Of a stretch of 22,465 nucleotides of DNA, positions 14,571 through 22,465 are shown piece after piece. The DNA is taken from assembly GCA_000438015.1 (NCBI GenBank), contig FR901608.1:3334-25798 (forward strand), written 5' to 3'. Positions within the stretch are counted from its first letter, which is position 1, and every line of letters starts with the position of its first letter. The position numbers and the translations under genes are program-made. This DNA comes from Coraliomargarita sp. CAG:312. GTDB lineage: Bacteria; Verrucomicrobiota; Verrucomicrobiia; Opitutales; Intestinicryptomonadaceae. Below the pieces are notes generated by a model. That model did no database searches, had not been told where the DNA came from, and saw nothing but the letters and a program-made list of their open reading frames with translations.

Positions 14571-16469
14571 ATGGAAGAAGATATCAGCAGGCATCACAAT
14601 CATCGCAGGCGTCGCGACAATCTAAACGGCCAAAACAATTCCAGGGGCCGGCATTCATCTCGGCGGATTTCATCAAATGGCCCGGGGGCTTTTGCGCGGG
14701 TTGATGCAGCAGATGCGCATAGGATAGCGCGGCAAGTTGGAACGCGTTCCCGATACATATTTTTCGGCGCGTTTGAAAGGGTTTTTGACGAAAAAAAAGT
14801 CCGCTGGAAAATCGTTCCAAGGTATAAAAGAATAGCCGTTTTGCTTTCTGCGGGGCTTGCGCTCTTTTGGATATTGACCGCCATTGCCGTATGGTGCGGA
14901 TATAAATATATAAAGAGGTACGACGAGATATCTTTTGTTAAGGTTGCGCTTTTGCCGTTTTATATCTCTGAACACCGCAAGGATATGGGAGAGTACAATA
15001 TAAGAAAGGGTTATGAGGCTATAAAAGAAAAAGACCCGTCTAAAGCCTTCCAATATCTCTATAAAGGCGTTGTCCAGTCTCCGGATAATTTGGAAGCTCG
15101 CATTACGCTTGCGCAGATTTATCTATTTGGTCTGAAAGACCCGACATATGCTGCCACAATTCTTAACGACAGGCTTGAACTTGCAGTTAAGGAGAAAAAC
15201 AAGGCCTACTTGAAGGCGGCTCTTACAATGTTTATGGCTTCCGCCGACTATACAGATGCATTTGCTGAGACCTCAAAAAGGCTTGTTGCTTCGGGAATTC
15301 TCAAAGAAAGCGACATAACCGCCATTGCCACACCCGTGATAAAGTCGATGCACGCAGCTAAAAATGACGCCGAGCTGTCAGATATTCTTGAAAAGATTTT
15401 ATCGAAATTTGAATCTCCAAATTTGAGCAAATTTTTTGCTTCAAATTTATCGGTGGCATACGTGTCCATAGGGGATTTTGTCTCTGCGTGGAACGTTTTA
15501 AATAAATACGGCATAACTGATACAAGTGTGGGTGAAGAAATTTCGTGCCGCATTATGTGGCAGAAATGCGACGAGTTAAAAGCGCTCGCGCTTGCCCGCA
15601 ATATCGCAAAGAACCGCAGAAATTCCGAGAACGCATACTCTATGCTGGTGGAATTTTATAAGGAACTTGGCGACGACGAGATGCTTAGGATTTCAGAAGA
15701 CGCCAAGGCGCTTATCTCAAACGACTTGTTCGCAAGCAAAATGTTGCAAATAGAGCGCGCCAAAGACGATGCTGAAAGAAACAAGAACATAGACGAATAT
15801 TTTAAGACTTTTTCCGGCTCGGCCGCCGCGATTGCAAAACTTGCTTCCTACGCTGTGAAAACGCGTGATGCAATACTGATGGACAGGTGCATAAAAATAG
15901 ACTTTAAAAACGAAAGGCTAAACAACTACATAAGGCTTATCAATGTGGAGTTTTTGCTTGTAGCGCGCAAAATCGACGCCGCGATGGAAGAGCTTTTGGT
16001 ATTATCTTACTCAATGAAGGAAAATCCCGTTCAGAAGGATTTGTTGGAGGGGATGCAAATAACTACCGACGCCATGTCCGGAAAAAATGTTGACGCAGAC
16101 ATAAGGAGTTTTGTTTTGTCGAACAATTCAAAGCCCGCCTCCATTATAAATCTGGCAAATTTCTTCATGCGCTGCGGTCTGTACAACGAGGCCGAATTGT
16201 TGTGCGAGCTTTCTGAAAAAAACTTTCCGGCGGATTATAGGTTTAAAAACATTTTGGCAAAAATATATTTAAGCCGCGGCGATTTCCCGTCGCTAGCCCT
16301 TCTTGCAGTCCGCACGCGAGTGCCTATTCCTGAACTTTTGGCTGTGGAATCTTTTGCGCTTTCCGACGCTTCGGCTTTTATACCTGCCGAAAAGCGCGCT
16401 ATTTTGATAAAGAAAATAGAACATGCCAAAGAGGTAAGGAGGCAAAGCCGGCTTATGCCTGCTAAATAA
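14571..16469 (+). CDS. Membrane-anchored TPR-like helical-repeat protein, function unknown
   Basis: The product is 632 residues. The first 80 residues are basic and low in complexity (HHNHRRRRD, RGRHSSRR) and probably cytoplasmic. A single transmembrane helix at about 88-111 (IAVLLSAGLALFWILTAIAVW) is followed by about 500 residues of antiparallel helices, with TPR-like units such as AFQYLYKGVVQSPDNLEARITLAQIYLFG, SMLVEFYKELGDDEMLRI and NLANFFMRCGLYNEAELLCELSEKNFP, probably outside the cytoplasm. There are no catalytic motifs that I recognise; TPR arrays usually hold partner proteins. The next gene starts 5 bases after its stop, so the two are very likely cotranscribed. No clear ribosome-binding site or promoter is seen in the 129 bases upstream. 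An exact family was not identified. Confidence 0.82.
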   Translation: MEEDISRHHNHRRRRDNLNGQNNSRGRHSSRRISSNGPGAFARVDAADAHRIARQVGTRSRYIFFGAFERVFDEKKVRWKIVPRYKRIAVLLSAGLALFWILTAIAVWCGYKYIKRYDEISFVKVALLPFYISEHRKDMGEYNIRKGYEAIKEKDPSKAFQYLYKGVVQSPDNLEARITLAQIYLFGLKDPTYAATILNDRLELAVKEKNKAYLKAALTMFMASADYTDAFAETSKRLVASGILKESDITAIATPVIKSMHAAKNDAELSDILEKILSKFESPNLSKFFASNLSVAYVSIGDFVSAWNVLNKYGITDTSVGEEISCRIMWQKCDELKALALARNIAKNRRNSENAYSMLVEFYKELGDDEMLRISEDAKALISNDLFASKMLQIERAKDDAERNKNIDEYFKTFSGSAAAIAKLASYAVKTRDAILMDRCIKIDFKNERLNNYIRLINVEFLLVARKIDAAMEELLVLSYSMKENPVQKDLLEGMQITTDAMSGKNVDADIRSFVLSNNSKPASIINLANFFMRCGLYNEAELLCELSEKNFPADYRFKNILAKIYLSRGDFPSLALLAVRTRVPIPELLAVESFALSDASAFIPAEKRAILIKKIEHAKEVRRQSRLMPAK

Positions 16470-16474
16470 TCTAA

Positions 16475-17449
16475 ATGCTCGCGGGGATAGACAGGCGGCT
16501 TGGAGCGCCGATATTGGCTTATCCGGCGGTTTCGCTGGCCGGAAGAAATTTGTCTGAAATCCTTTCGTCCCCGGATATGCAGGCCGATGCGGTTTCTGAA
16601 ATTGCAAAGCGCGCAAAAACCGGGGCGGCTTTTTGTTTTATGGATTTGTCTGTAGAGGCTGAGGCGTTTGGAGCGCGCGCCGTTTTTAGCGAAAATTCGG
16701 TGCCTCATATCGATAAAAGCCTCTTGAAAGAACCATCCGGCGCAAAATCTCTTAAAATTCCGAGCGTAGGGGCGGGCAGAACGGGGATTTATTTGAATGG
16801 CGCAATATTGGCGTCGGAAAGGATTTCCGACCGTCCCACATATGCGTGTGTTTGCGGTCCTTACACTGTGGCTTGGCAGCTTTGGGGCGCCGAAAATCTC
16901 CGCGCGCTTTGCTTAAAAGAGCCTAAGGAGGCGGAAATATTGCTGGAAAAGATTTGGGAATTCCAGGTCGAATATGTAGACGCATATAAGCGCGGCGGAT
17001 TGTCGGGCGTTTTGATTGCCGAGCCTTTGGCTGGTTTTTTGCCGAAAGAGCCTAATTGGCGGTTCTCCGGCAAGTATGTAAAAAGGATTGTGGAGCGGGA
17101 GCAGTCTTCGGATTTTTCGGTAATCTACCATTCTTGCGCGGATTGTGCGGAGGATATTATAGGGCAAATTTTAAGGACCCAGGCATGCGCGTTTCATTTT
17201 GGAGAAATGTCTGACATCGGAAAAATTCTTTCGAGAGCACCTAAAGATATCCTAATTATGGGAAATTTAAGGGCGCTGGATTTTGTGGAAAAATCGCCTG
17301 GCGATATTGCATTGTCAACCCGGGGCTTGCTTGAAAAATTTGGCATGTTTGAAAATTATGCAATATCTTCCGGGTGCGATATTCCCCTAAATGCCTTATG
17401 GGAAAATATCGATGCATTTTGCGGCGCCGTAAGGCAATATTATAAATAA
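16475..17449 (+). CDS. Uroporphyrinogen-decarboxylase-like protein (MtaA/CmuA type)
   Basis: The product is 324 residues, close to the family length of about 340. It has the pattern of the zinc-containing methyltransferase branch of the UroD fold: CVCGPYTVAWQLWG, GLSGVLIAEPLAG, YHSCADC (His 219, Cys 221) and ISSGCDIPLNA (Cys 301), which together give the H-x-C...C zinc site. Known relatives move methyl groups between corrinoid proteins and thiols such as coenzyme M. No corrinoid-binding protein, substrate methyltransferase or reactivator is in this window, so the substrate is unknown. True uroporphyrinogen decarboxylase (HemE) is unlikely because HemE does not carry this zinc site. It is translationally close to the helical-repeat protein upstream. 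Confidence 0.8.
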   Translation: MLAGIDRRLGAPILAYPAVSLAGRNLSEILSSPDMQADAVSEIAKRAKTGAAFCFMDLSVEAEAFGARAVFSENSVPHIDKSLLKEPSGAKSLKIPSVGAGRTGIYLNGAILASERISDRPTYACVCGPYTVAWQLWGAENLRALCLKEPKEAEILLEKIWEFQVEYVDAYKRGGLSGVLIAEPLAGFLPKEPNWRFSGKYVKRIVEREQSSDFSVIYHSCADCAEDIIGQILRTQACAFHFGEMSDIGKILSRAPKDILIMGNLRALDFVEKSPGDIALSTRGLLEKFGMFENYAISSGCDIPLNALWENIDAFCGAVRQYYK

Positions 17450-17863
17450 ATTTTTACCGGCAAATAAGTTCTGTCGGTACAGCCTTTGCGTTTGAATTGC
17501 GCGACAACGCGTGCGCATATAAAAAACTTAGAATGTATTTAAGCCTATGGCGCAAAAGGCATTAAATATGGAAATGCGCAAAAAATATACTGCCGCGAGC
17601 ATAAAAATTGCAGCCGCATGGGCTAAAAAACAAAAAGTTTTTTCCGCAAACCGAGCCTTTAAAGCATTTTCGCCGAAAGCTGTTCCATAGGTTGCGCTTT
17701 GATTTTTCAACTTGGCGTTTTTCGCATAGCGTGCCGTCGTTATCGTTTCACAGCGCGGGGTTTTAGCCGGGTGCGTTTAGTTATTTAAAAGCCGCAACCT
17801 GGAAACAGATTGCGGCCTTGCCAAAAGGGAAAAGTTATGAAATTTCCACTCTTCTTGCGCGCC
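17450..17863. other. Convergent intergenic region, no gene seen
   Basis: The region lies between two converging genes. A frame at 17528-17710 minus encodes a 60-residue hydrophobic peptide but starts with TTG, has no ribosome-binding site and is rejected. Repeats seen are TACCG facing CGGTA at about 17458-17485, AAAAAAC facing GTTTTTT (17625-17631, 17637-17643), and GCGCAAAA twice near 17551 and 17576. No clean terminator for the rightward gene was found. The terminator of the leftward gene is listed separately. Confidence 0.5.
17787..17819 (-). terminator. Intrinsic terminator of the DUF6259-like gene
   Basis: On the minus strand GCCGCAA (17816-17810) pairs with TTGCGGC (17797-17791) around a 12-base loop and is followed by TTTTAAATAA. 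The outer AAG/TTT can extend the stem. It is about 45 bases beyond the stop at 17864. Confidence 0.7.
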
Positions 17864-20830
17864 CTATTGCTGGCTTACGCATTCAAATTCCATAAATACG
17901 TTTCCGCCGTCTTTGCTTATTGGCATTCTGATTTTTCCTACTCCGCCGTCAACTTCGACGTCAACGCTTATTCCGTCTTTTGTTTTCAGCGATGTGACGC
18001 CGTCGTCCAAGAGCTGGAAGTATGCGTCTTTATCGGGTTCTCCATACAGCCAAAGGAATGTTTTGTCGCCTATTTTTTCAACGATAAAGCTGCTGTTCCC
18101 GACTTTCTTTGAGCCGATTTTTTTCAGATTGCCTGCTGCAATCATTCCTGGCGCAGTGGCGTAGAAAGAGTCTTCTCCCAAGACTACGCGCTTGTTTTTA
18201 AGGCCGCCTTTGCCCATGTTTGCAACTATCGATACGTCTCCGTATTTTGCGCGTATGACTCCGTCTCCGTCGGCGGATTTCTCGTCGCGCCAAGAGTGCT
18301 TGAAGGAGTGCATTTTCTTGCCGATATATTTGGCCGCTACAGATTTTTGGATGCGGTCGACCCATTTAATCCAGTCGCGGTACCCTTTTACGTTGTTAAA
18401 GAAGTGTTCGTACGCAAAGTTAATCATGGAAAATCCATAGCCTAGTGTGATTGCTGCGTCCCGCGGAGTTTCTACGCTAGAACCCAGGTTATGGTGCGTC
18501 AGGGAAACCTTGTCGTGGAACATTGCGCCAGACAGATTATCGAGGTTAAACGCGTCTTTGGGAATATCGTCCCATATGAGGTTTCCCCATTCGATTTTTC
18601 TCATGAACCCGAAACTCATACCGCAAAATTGGATTTCCCAGTCGCATATTCCGTACCAACCGTCTTCTGTAGAGAGGTAGGCTTTCTTTGAGTCTTGGCG
18701 AACAGTTGAAATCATTCCTTCTATGTAGGCGTTGGGTGTTGGAGATGCCTTGTTGAAGTCGTAGCGGGAGCTCCTAGCGCCGCTCTGGTCTTGGAATATG
18801 AAGTCGCTTGGGTAGTCTTCTAAAAATTCTTTAAGAAGCTTGTCGTTTGCCTCCCTTACGGCTGGGTGCCACATTGTTATAGTCCAGCCGTCGTTGTTGC
18901 CGTACATTTCATGGTAAGGCTTGCCGTTTATGTCCAAAGAAAGCGGGTCTGTTCCGTTCTTTTCAAACGTCGGGCCTTTGGGGTTGTCGCACCACCATGT
19001 GTTGTTTGTATAGGGCATAAAGAAATCCCCGCGCGATTTTATGTGGGCTATATAAGCCTTAAATTCTTCGGGAGTCCCAAAAGACTCGCGCGGCGGAACA
19101 TGGTCTGGATATTCTTTGTCGAAGCCGCCTTTTAGGTAGGATGATGTGTGGACTATGCACGGAGACGGAAGCTGGTCGCTTATTTCCCGCATTCCGGCAA
19201 CATTGGGCGCGCCTGTCTTATAAAGGACGCAGCTTTTAAATTTTTCGGCAAGTTCTTTGGGCATTTTTTCGTCGAAAGTCTTTTTTACGCCATTGTCGGC
19301 GCAGAATGCTTCTGCCGATTCCAGCCTGTCTTTGCCGAATCTCATTCTTACGGTCGGCGATTTGAATTTCTCCCCGCTTTTTATGTAGGATTTAAATTCG
19401 CGAAAGATTTTTCCGCCTTCATCGCTTCCGTACAGTTGGAAAGACGATGGAATGAACATCTTTGATTTGTCCTTTTCGGCGCTCCATGCTTCCCATTCAA
19501 TAGGCTGGACTGCGTATAGCGCCATATTTTGTCCTGCGAGCTTAAAATGAAAATAGTCTCCAACCGACGCGGGAACGTCCCCGCGCGCTCTTAAGAAGCG
19601 CATTGGAGTCATCTCGTAATAGAACGTGTAGCCGCCTGTTTCAAACCAATATCCTCCGTCAACCACAAAATTCTTTATTGCCAAAACGAAAGAGCTCAAT
19701 GGCATTTCCAGAGGAGTCGGGCAAAGTTCTTCATAAGGGTTCACGATTGCAAGAACCGTTTTATCCTGCAAGGCGTCTTGAAGCTCCTTTATGGTTTTTA
19801 CGACGTCAACTTTGCATCCCGTTGTTTTCAGTATCCGCATCCAGTCGTCTATTTTCATGCGGCTGGACATCTGGCTTGTCGGAAAGTTAAGGAGCAATAC
19901 TTTATTGCGCTGCGTATCTTGGGAAATTTTCTTTGCATGTTTTACAAGGGCGGTGACATATCCGAGCGGATTATGGTCTTTGCCGTTGCCCAGCCAGCCT
20001 CCTATGCGGAAAAAAGCCCCTTTCCCGCCTAGGCGCGAGCCTCCGAAAAATACTCCGTTTGGCGAATCGGCTAACACTATGTCTGCCGAGCCTTTTGAAA
20101 AAGTGCGCGTGGCTTGCGCAGGCTTTGAAACGAGTTTTTTTGCAAGGCCTTCACCCAGCCATTCCTTGGCGTCTTTGCCTTCTGTGAGCGGGAAGAAATC
20201 CTTGAATTTCCCTACGGAGTGCATTGGCGCCTGCAATAGGGTTTCATAGGGGCTTCCTCCCGTGCATTGGCCGCGCAACCATATGTGGCCGGAGGCGTCT
20301 TTTATTGTCAGCCTGTCCTTGAAGAAATTTCCGTTCAGAAGCAGCCCGGAATTTCTGGGTATAGAATTGTGGAAAGAAAGCCCGCCGAGCTGTTTGGGTG
20401 AAAAGGACATTTCCGCTGGAATTGAAAAAGTAAGAACGTCCTTTTTCTTAGGCGTCACGACTGCGTCGAAATCGGCGTATTCTTCATGCGGGACTATCGA
20501 CACGCTCACGTCAATGTCGGGAGAAGTATAGTCTAAGACAAGCTTGTCCCCGTCAATCCTGGCAGCGCATTGCGTTTTGGAGGAATCCATTTTTGTATGA
20601 TCGGTAAATTCAGCAGACCACAAGGCGTCGGACGAATTTTTCAATGACAGCTCGCGGTCATTGCTAAAAATTTTTCTTATTGCCCCGCAAGATTTGTCGA
20701 ACTCTATCCGGTAATTTTTGCCGGAAACTGAGAACGAGTTTTCGCTTTCTGATACGCTTTCGGCGAATGCGCATGACAGCAATGTCAGGCAAACCGAGGC
20801 TACTGCTAGGATGTTTTTTACAAGATTCAT
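17864..20830 (-). CDS. Exported DUF6259-like putative glycoside hydrolase
   Basis: The product is 988 residues from the ATG at 20830. Thirteen in-frame residues upstream are rejected because the signal peptide MNLVKNILAVASVCLTLLSCAFA begins here. Cleavage after AFA or lipidation at the LLSC cysteine are both possible. Residues of about 25-330 look like an N-terminal beta-sandwich (FSVSGKNYRIEFDKSCGAIRKIFSN). Residues of about 560-850 look like a TIM-barrel glycosidase core with SDFIFQDQSGARSSRYDF (Asp 681) and AYLSTEDGWYG (Glu 722); these acids are candidates for the catalytic pair by position only. MRKIEWGNLIWDD and AMFHDKVSLTHHN fit my memory of DUF6259 proteins, which are common in glycan-degrading PVC bacteria and Bacteroidetes. 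The substrate is unknown. It is divergent from the exported protein at 20998. Confidence 0.68.
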   Translation of the reverse strand: MNLVKNILAVASVCLTLLSCAFAESVSESENSFSVSGKNYRIEFDKSCGAIRKIFSNDRELSLKNSSDALWSAEFTDHTKMDSSKTQCAARIDGDKLVLDYTSPDIDVSVSIVPHEEYADFDAVVTPKKKDVLTFSIPAEMSFSPKQLGGLSFHNSIPRNSGLLLNGNFFKDRLTIKDASGHIWLRGQCTGGSPYETLLQAPMHSVGKFKDFFPLTEGKDAKEWLGEGLAKKLVSKPAQATRTFSKGSADIVLADSPNGVFFGGSRLGGKGAFFRIGGWLGNGKDHNPLGYVTALVKHAKKISQDTQRNKVLLLNFPTSQMSSRMKIDDWMRILKTTGCKVDVVKTIKELQDALQDKTVLAIVNPYEELCPTPLEMPLSSFVLAIKNFVVDGGYWFETGGYTFYYEMTPMRFLRARGDVPASVGDYFHFKLAGQNMALYAVQPIEWEAWSAEKDKSKMFIPSSFQLYGSDEGGKIFREFKSYIKSGEKFKSPTVRMRFGKDRLESAEAFCADNGVKKTFDEKMPKELAEKFKSCVLYKTGAPNVAGMREISDQLPSPCIVHTSSYLKGGFDKEYPDHVPPRESFGTPEEFKAYIAHIKSRGDFFMPYTNNTWWCDNPKGPTFEKNGTDPLSLDINGKPYHEMYGNNDGWTITMWHPAVREANDKLLKEFLEDYPSDFIFQDQSGARSSRYDFNKASPTPNAYIEGMISTVRQDSKKAYLSTEDGWYGICDWEIQFCGMSFGFMRKIEWGNLIWDDIPKDAFNLDNLSGAMFHDKVSLTHHNLGSSVETPRDAAITLGYGFSMINFAYEHFFNNVKGYRDWIKWVDRIQKSVAAKYIGKKMHSFKHSWRDEKSADGDGVIRAKYGDVSIVANMGKGGLKNKRVVLGEDSFYATAPGMIAAGNLKKIGSKKVGNSSFIVEKIGDKTFLWLYGEPDKDAYFQLLDDGVTSLKTKDGISVDVEVDGGVGKIRMPISKDGGNVFMEFECVSQQ

Positions 20831-20997
20831 ATTAAGCTTATTTTTCCAATATCTGCAATATTGCGTCAATTAAAAATGATTTTATCGTAGCCGTTGCATA
20901 AAGGTTTTGTTGTCCGGGCAATTTTAATTGCATAATTATAAACAATATCTATCGGTAAACAAATATAATAATATCTTGTGTTTGTTATTTTCCGGTT
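20831..20997. promoter_or_regulatory. Divergent control region with two related palindromes
   Basis: This is 167 AT-rich bases between the two exported genes. GCAATATTGC (20855-20864) is a perfect palindrome. GCAATT-TT-AATTGC (20918-20931) shares its half-sites. A perfect TATAAT at 20964-20969 could be the -10 of the rightward gene, although no good -35 stands at the right distance. On the minus strand TTGACG (20868-20873) is a possible -35 for the leftward gene without a clear -10. Confidence 0.5.
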
Positions 20998-22465
20998 ATG
21001 AGAGCCAAATATTCCTATTTAACAGCGGCAATATTTTTTGCAATGTCCGCTTTATCTTGCGAGTCTGCGACATTGCTTTTTGAATCCGAAGAATTTCAAT
21101 TCCAAGGAGATTGGCAAAAGGCAAATTTTCCGAAAGAGCGCGAGGCTGTTCTAGAAGGCGGAACCAGCCGTTTTACTCCAACCACTTTGATTCCTATAGA
21201 AGAGGCCGGGACGTACTATGTTTGGGTTAATTCGGTTGACTTTGAGAAACTCTCTCCGCGCACGCGCGTGTTTTCGGTGGAGATAGACGGAAAACCTCTG
21301 GAAAAGCGCGGAGGAATGCACGGATGCGACGGGTTGCGTTGGGAAAAGTTGGGAGAAGCTGAGCTGTCGGCAGGCGGCCATCTTTTGCAAATAAAACCTC
21401 TCGCGGGCTATTCGCGTACCGACGCGTTTGTATTTACGACCGATAAAAACTTTAATCCGGCCGGGTTGAAAAAGTCGGACCGCAGAAGGATAAAAACCGA
21501 GCATGGGCATATAAAATACTCCCTTGAGAATTACTTTATAGACCTTGAGCCTTTGAAGGATGTCGAGAATCCAGACGTAGTATTTATAAGCAACGCCAAT
21601 TGCAAGATTGTGTTCACGGAAAAAGAAGATTCCGGAGGGAAAAGATTTTACGAGCGTTCCGCTAAGATTTTAAAAGACGGCAAATGGATAAAGCTTCCGC
21701 CGTTTAAAGACGAGCTTTTCTTTATGCTCTACGACGAGTCCGCGGAGCTTTCAGATAGGAGTTATTTTTCCAGTTGGAAAAAGTCCGATACGCGCATAGT
21801 TGCCGACGTAAACGGAAAATCTGTCAATTTGGCTCTTTCTCCCATAAATCCGTATGCCGTTGGCAAGGTGTCTCCCATGCGTATATCGAAGGTTGGGAAG
21901 AAAAACTCCCGCACGGCGGAAATTGTCTTTGAAAACGGCGCAAAGGCAACGGTAAAGCTTCCCAAAAAGGGGCAATACGCAAAAGTCGATATTTCTTACA
22001 AAGCCTCCAAAGACGGTTATTATTCGATTGGCTTGAAATCATTCAACGAAGTTCCTAAAGAGGAGGTCAAGTCCGCTTTTATGCCGACTCCATACCAAGG
22101 TCGCAGGCTGATGAAAGAACCGCGGATGGTGACGACTACTTTGTTGTCCAAGCCAATCTCAATAATAGAGCAAACAGTGGATTCTGTTTCGTTTACGTCA
22201 GGCGTTGCCGCAAATCCCGATTGCTTGCCGTTTGAATGGTCTAGGCACGGTGGGGGCGTTTACGGATTCTCTCTCGCGGCGCCTTCGTACAGTCCCCAGC
22301 CGGCAATATTTCAGCCAATATTGGGCGGGGTCAATTCTAAAAAGAAGCAGGGCGAAATGGTTGAGGCTTCGTGGTATATGCTGCATGTGGCGGGAGATTG
22401 GCGCGATGCCCTTGAACTTGTAGACACTGAAATCTTTACAGCCGCGGCAGAATTGCGCGAGGCAT
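20998..22465 (+). CDS. Exported protein with carbohydrate-binding-like N-terminus, cut by the right edge
   Basis: The frame is open for 489 codons from the ATG at 20998 to the window end, with no stop. The N-terminus (residues 2-20) is basic then hydrophobic and ends in SALSC, a possible lipidation or signal peptidase I site. Residues of about 24-150 (LLFESEEFQFQGDW, GTYYVWVNSVDFEK, VFSVEIDGKPLEKRGG, LSAGGHLLQIKPLAGYSRTDAFVF) look like a CBM6/CBM35-type beta-sandwich. The following 340 residues are beta-rich with no motif that I can assign; PFEWSRHGGGVYGFSLAAPS and MLHVAGDWRDALELVD may begin a catalytic or helical domain continuing beyond the edge. It is divergent from the DUF6259-like gene and probably acts on the same glycan. 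No ribosome-binding site is visible. Confidence 0.72.
   Translation, partial: MRAKYSYLTAAIFFAMSALSCESATLLFESEEFQFQGDWQKANFPKEREAVLEGGTSRFTPTTLIPIEEAGTYYVWVNSVDFEKLSPRTRVFSVEIDGKPLEKRGGMHGCDGLRWEKLGEAELSAGGHLLQIKPLAGYSRTDAFVFTTDKNFNPAGLKKSDRRRIKTEHGHIKYSLENYFIDLEPLKDVENPDVVFISNANCKIVFTEKEDSGGKRFYERSAKILKDGKWIKLPPFKDELFFMLYDESAELSDRSYFSSWKKSDTRIVADVNGKSVNLALSPINPYAVGKVSPMRISKVGKKNSRTAEIVFENGAKATVKLPKKGQYAKVDISYKASKDGYYSIGLKSFNEVPKEEVKSAFMPTPYQGRRLMKEPRMVTTTLLSKPISIIEQTVDSVSFTSGVAANPDCLPFEWSRHGGGVYGFSLAAPSYSPQPAIFQPILGGVNSKKKQGEMVEASWYMLHVAGDWRDALELVDTEIFTAAAELREA

Noticed and set aside
16475..17449. HemE, the haem-pathway uroporphyrinogen decarboxylase
   Set aside because: The H-x-C...C zinc site and overall motifs fit the MtaA/CmuA branch; HemE lacks this site, and no other haem gene is nearby.
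17528..17710. 60-codon minus-strand frame with a hydrophobic stretch
   Set aside because: It starts with TTG without a ribosome-binding site, and the hydrophobic stretch is short. AT-rich DNA often gives such frames.
20930..20997. Bacteroidetes-type promoter (TAnnTTTG) for the right-edge gene
   Set aside because: The nearest match near 20970-20983 breaks the TTTG core or its spacing, while a perfect TATAAT lies just upstream.
1..22465. tRNA, rRNA, CRISPR, insertion sequence or phage genes
   Set aside because: Gaps were read on both strands. No tRNA T-loop, no regularly spaced repeats with spacers, no transposase or integrase motifs and no terminal inverted repeats with target duplications were found.

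Overview
The window looks like a chromosomal segment of a carbohydrate-degrading, probably Gram-negative bacterium with moderate GC. The mix of exported glycan-active proteins, a periplasm-dependent TRAP transporter, a pyruvate phosphate dikinase with a lysine-rich tail and very variable ribosome-binding sites fits the Planctomycetes-Verrucomicrobia-Lentisphaerae group, most likely Verrucomicrobiota or Lentisphaerota. No ribosomal RNA or other strict marker is present, so this placement is inference. No rRNA, tRNA, CRISPR array, insertion sequence, integrase or phage gene was seen.

Left part (1-5224), central metabolism: the 3' end of an unrecognised gene at the edge, a minus-strand HAD hydrolase, a divergent D-2-hydroxyacid (glycerate-type) dehydrogenase, and a complete pyruvate phosphate dikinase with a lysine-rich N-terminal extension, a long AT-rich leader and a clear intrinsic terminator. 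A roughly 650-base stretch without a convincing gene follows; it is unusually rich in short palindromes.

Middle part (5880-12625), a coherent unsaturated-uronate locus: kduI and kduD run leftward. From the shared control region an IclR-type regulator, the three TRAP subunits (DctP, DctQ, DctM) and an exported GH88 unsaturated glucuronyl hydrolase run rightward as a tight five-gene operon with a strong terminator. The proposed flow is: GH88 outside the cytoplasm releases the unsaturated uronic acid from lyase products; it rearranges to 5-keto-4-deoxyuronate; the TRAP system imports it; KduI isomerises it and KduD reduces it to 2-keto-3-deoxygluconate. The kinase and aldolase for the next steps are not in the window.

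Right part (12626-22465): a CLC-type chloride/proton antiporter with two CBS domains; a two-gene unit pairing a membrane-anchored helical-repeat protein with a uroporphyrinogen-decarboxylase-like (MtaA/CmuA-type) zinc protein; and a divergent pair of large exported proteins. One of that pair is a DUF6259-like putative glycoside hydrolase. The other is cut by the right edge and starts with a carbohydrate-binding-like beta-sandwich. The intergenic region of the pair carries two related GCAAT/ATTGC palindromes that could be a shared operator.

The least explained elements are the helical-repeat/UroD-like pair, the divergent exported pair, the palindrome-rich gap at 5225-5879, and a 23-base element shared between the ppdK and iclR leaders.
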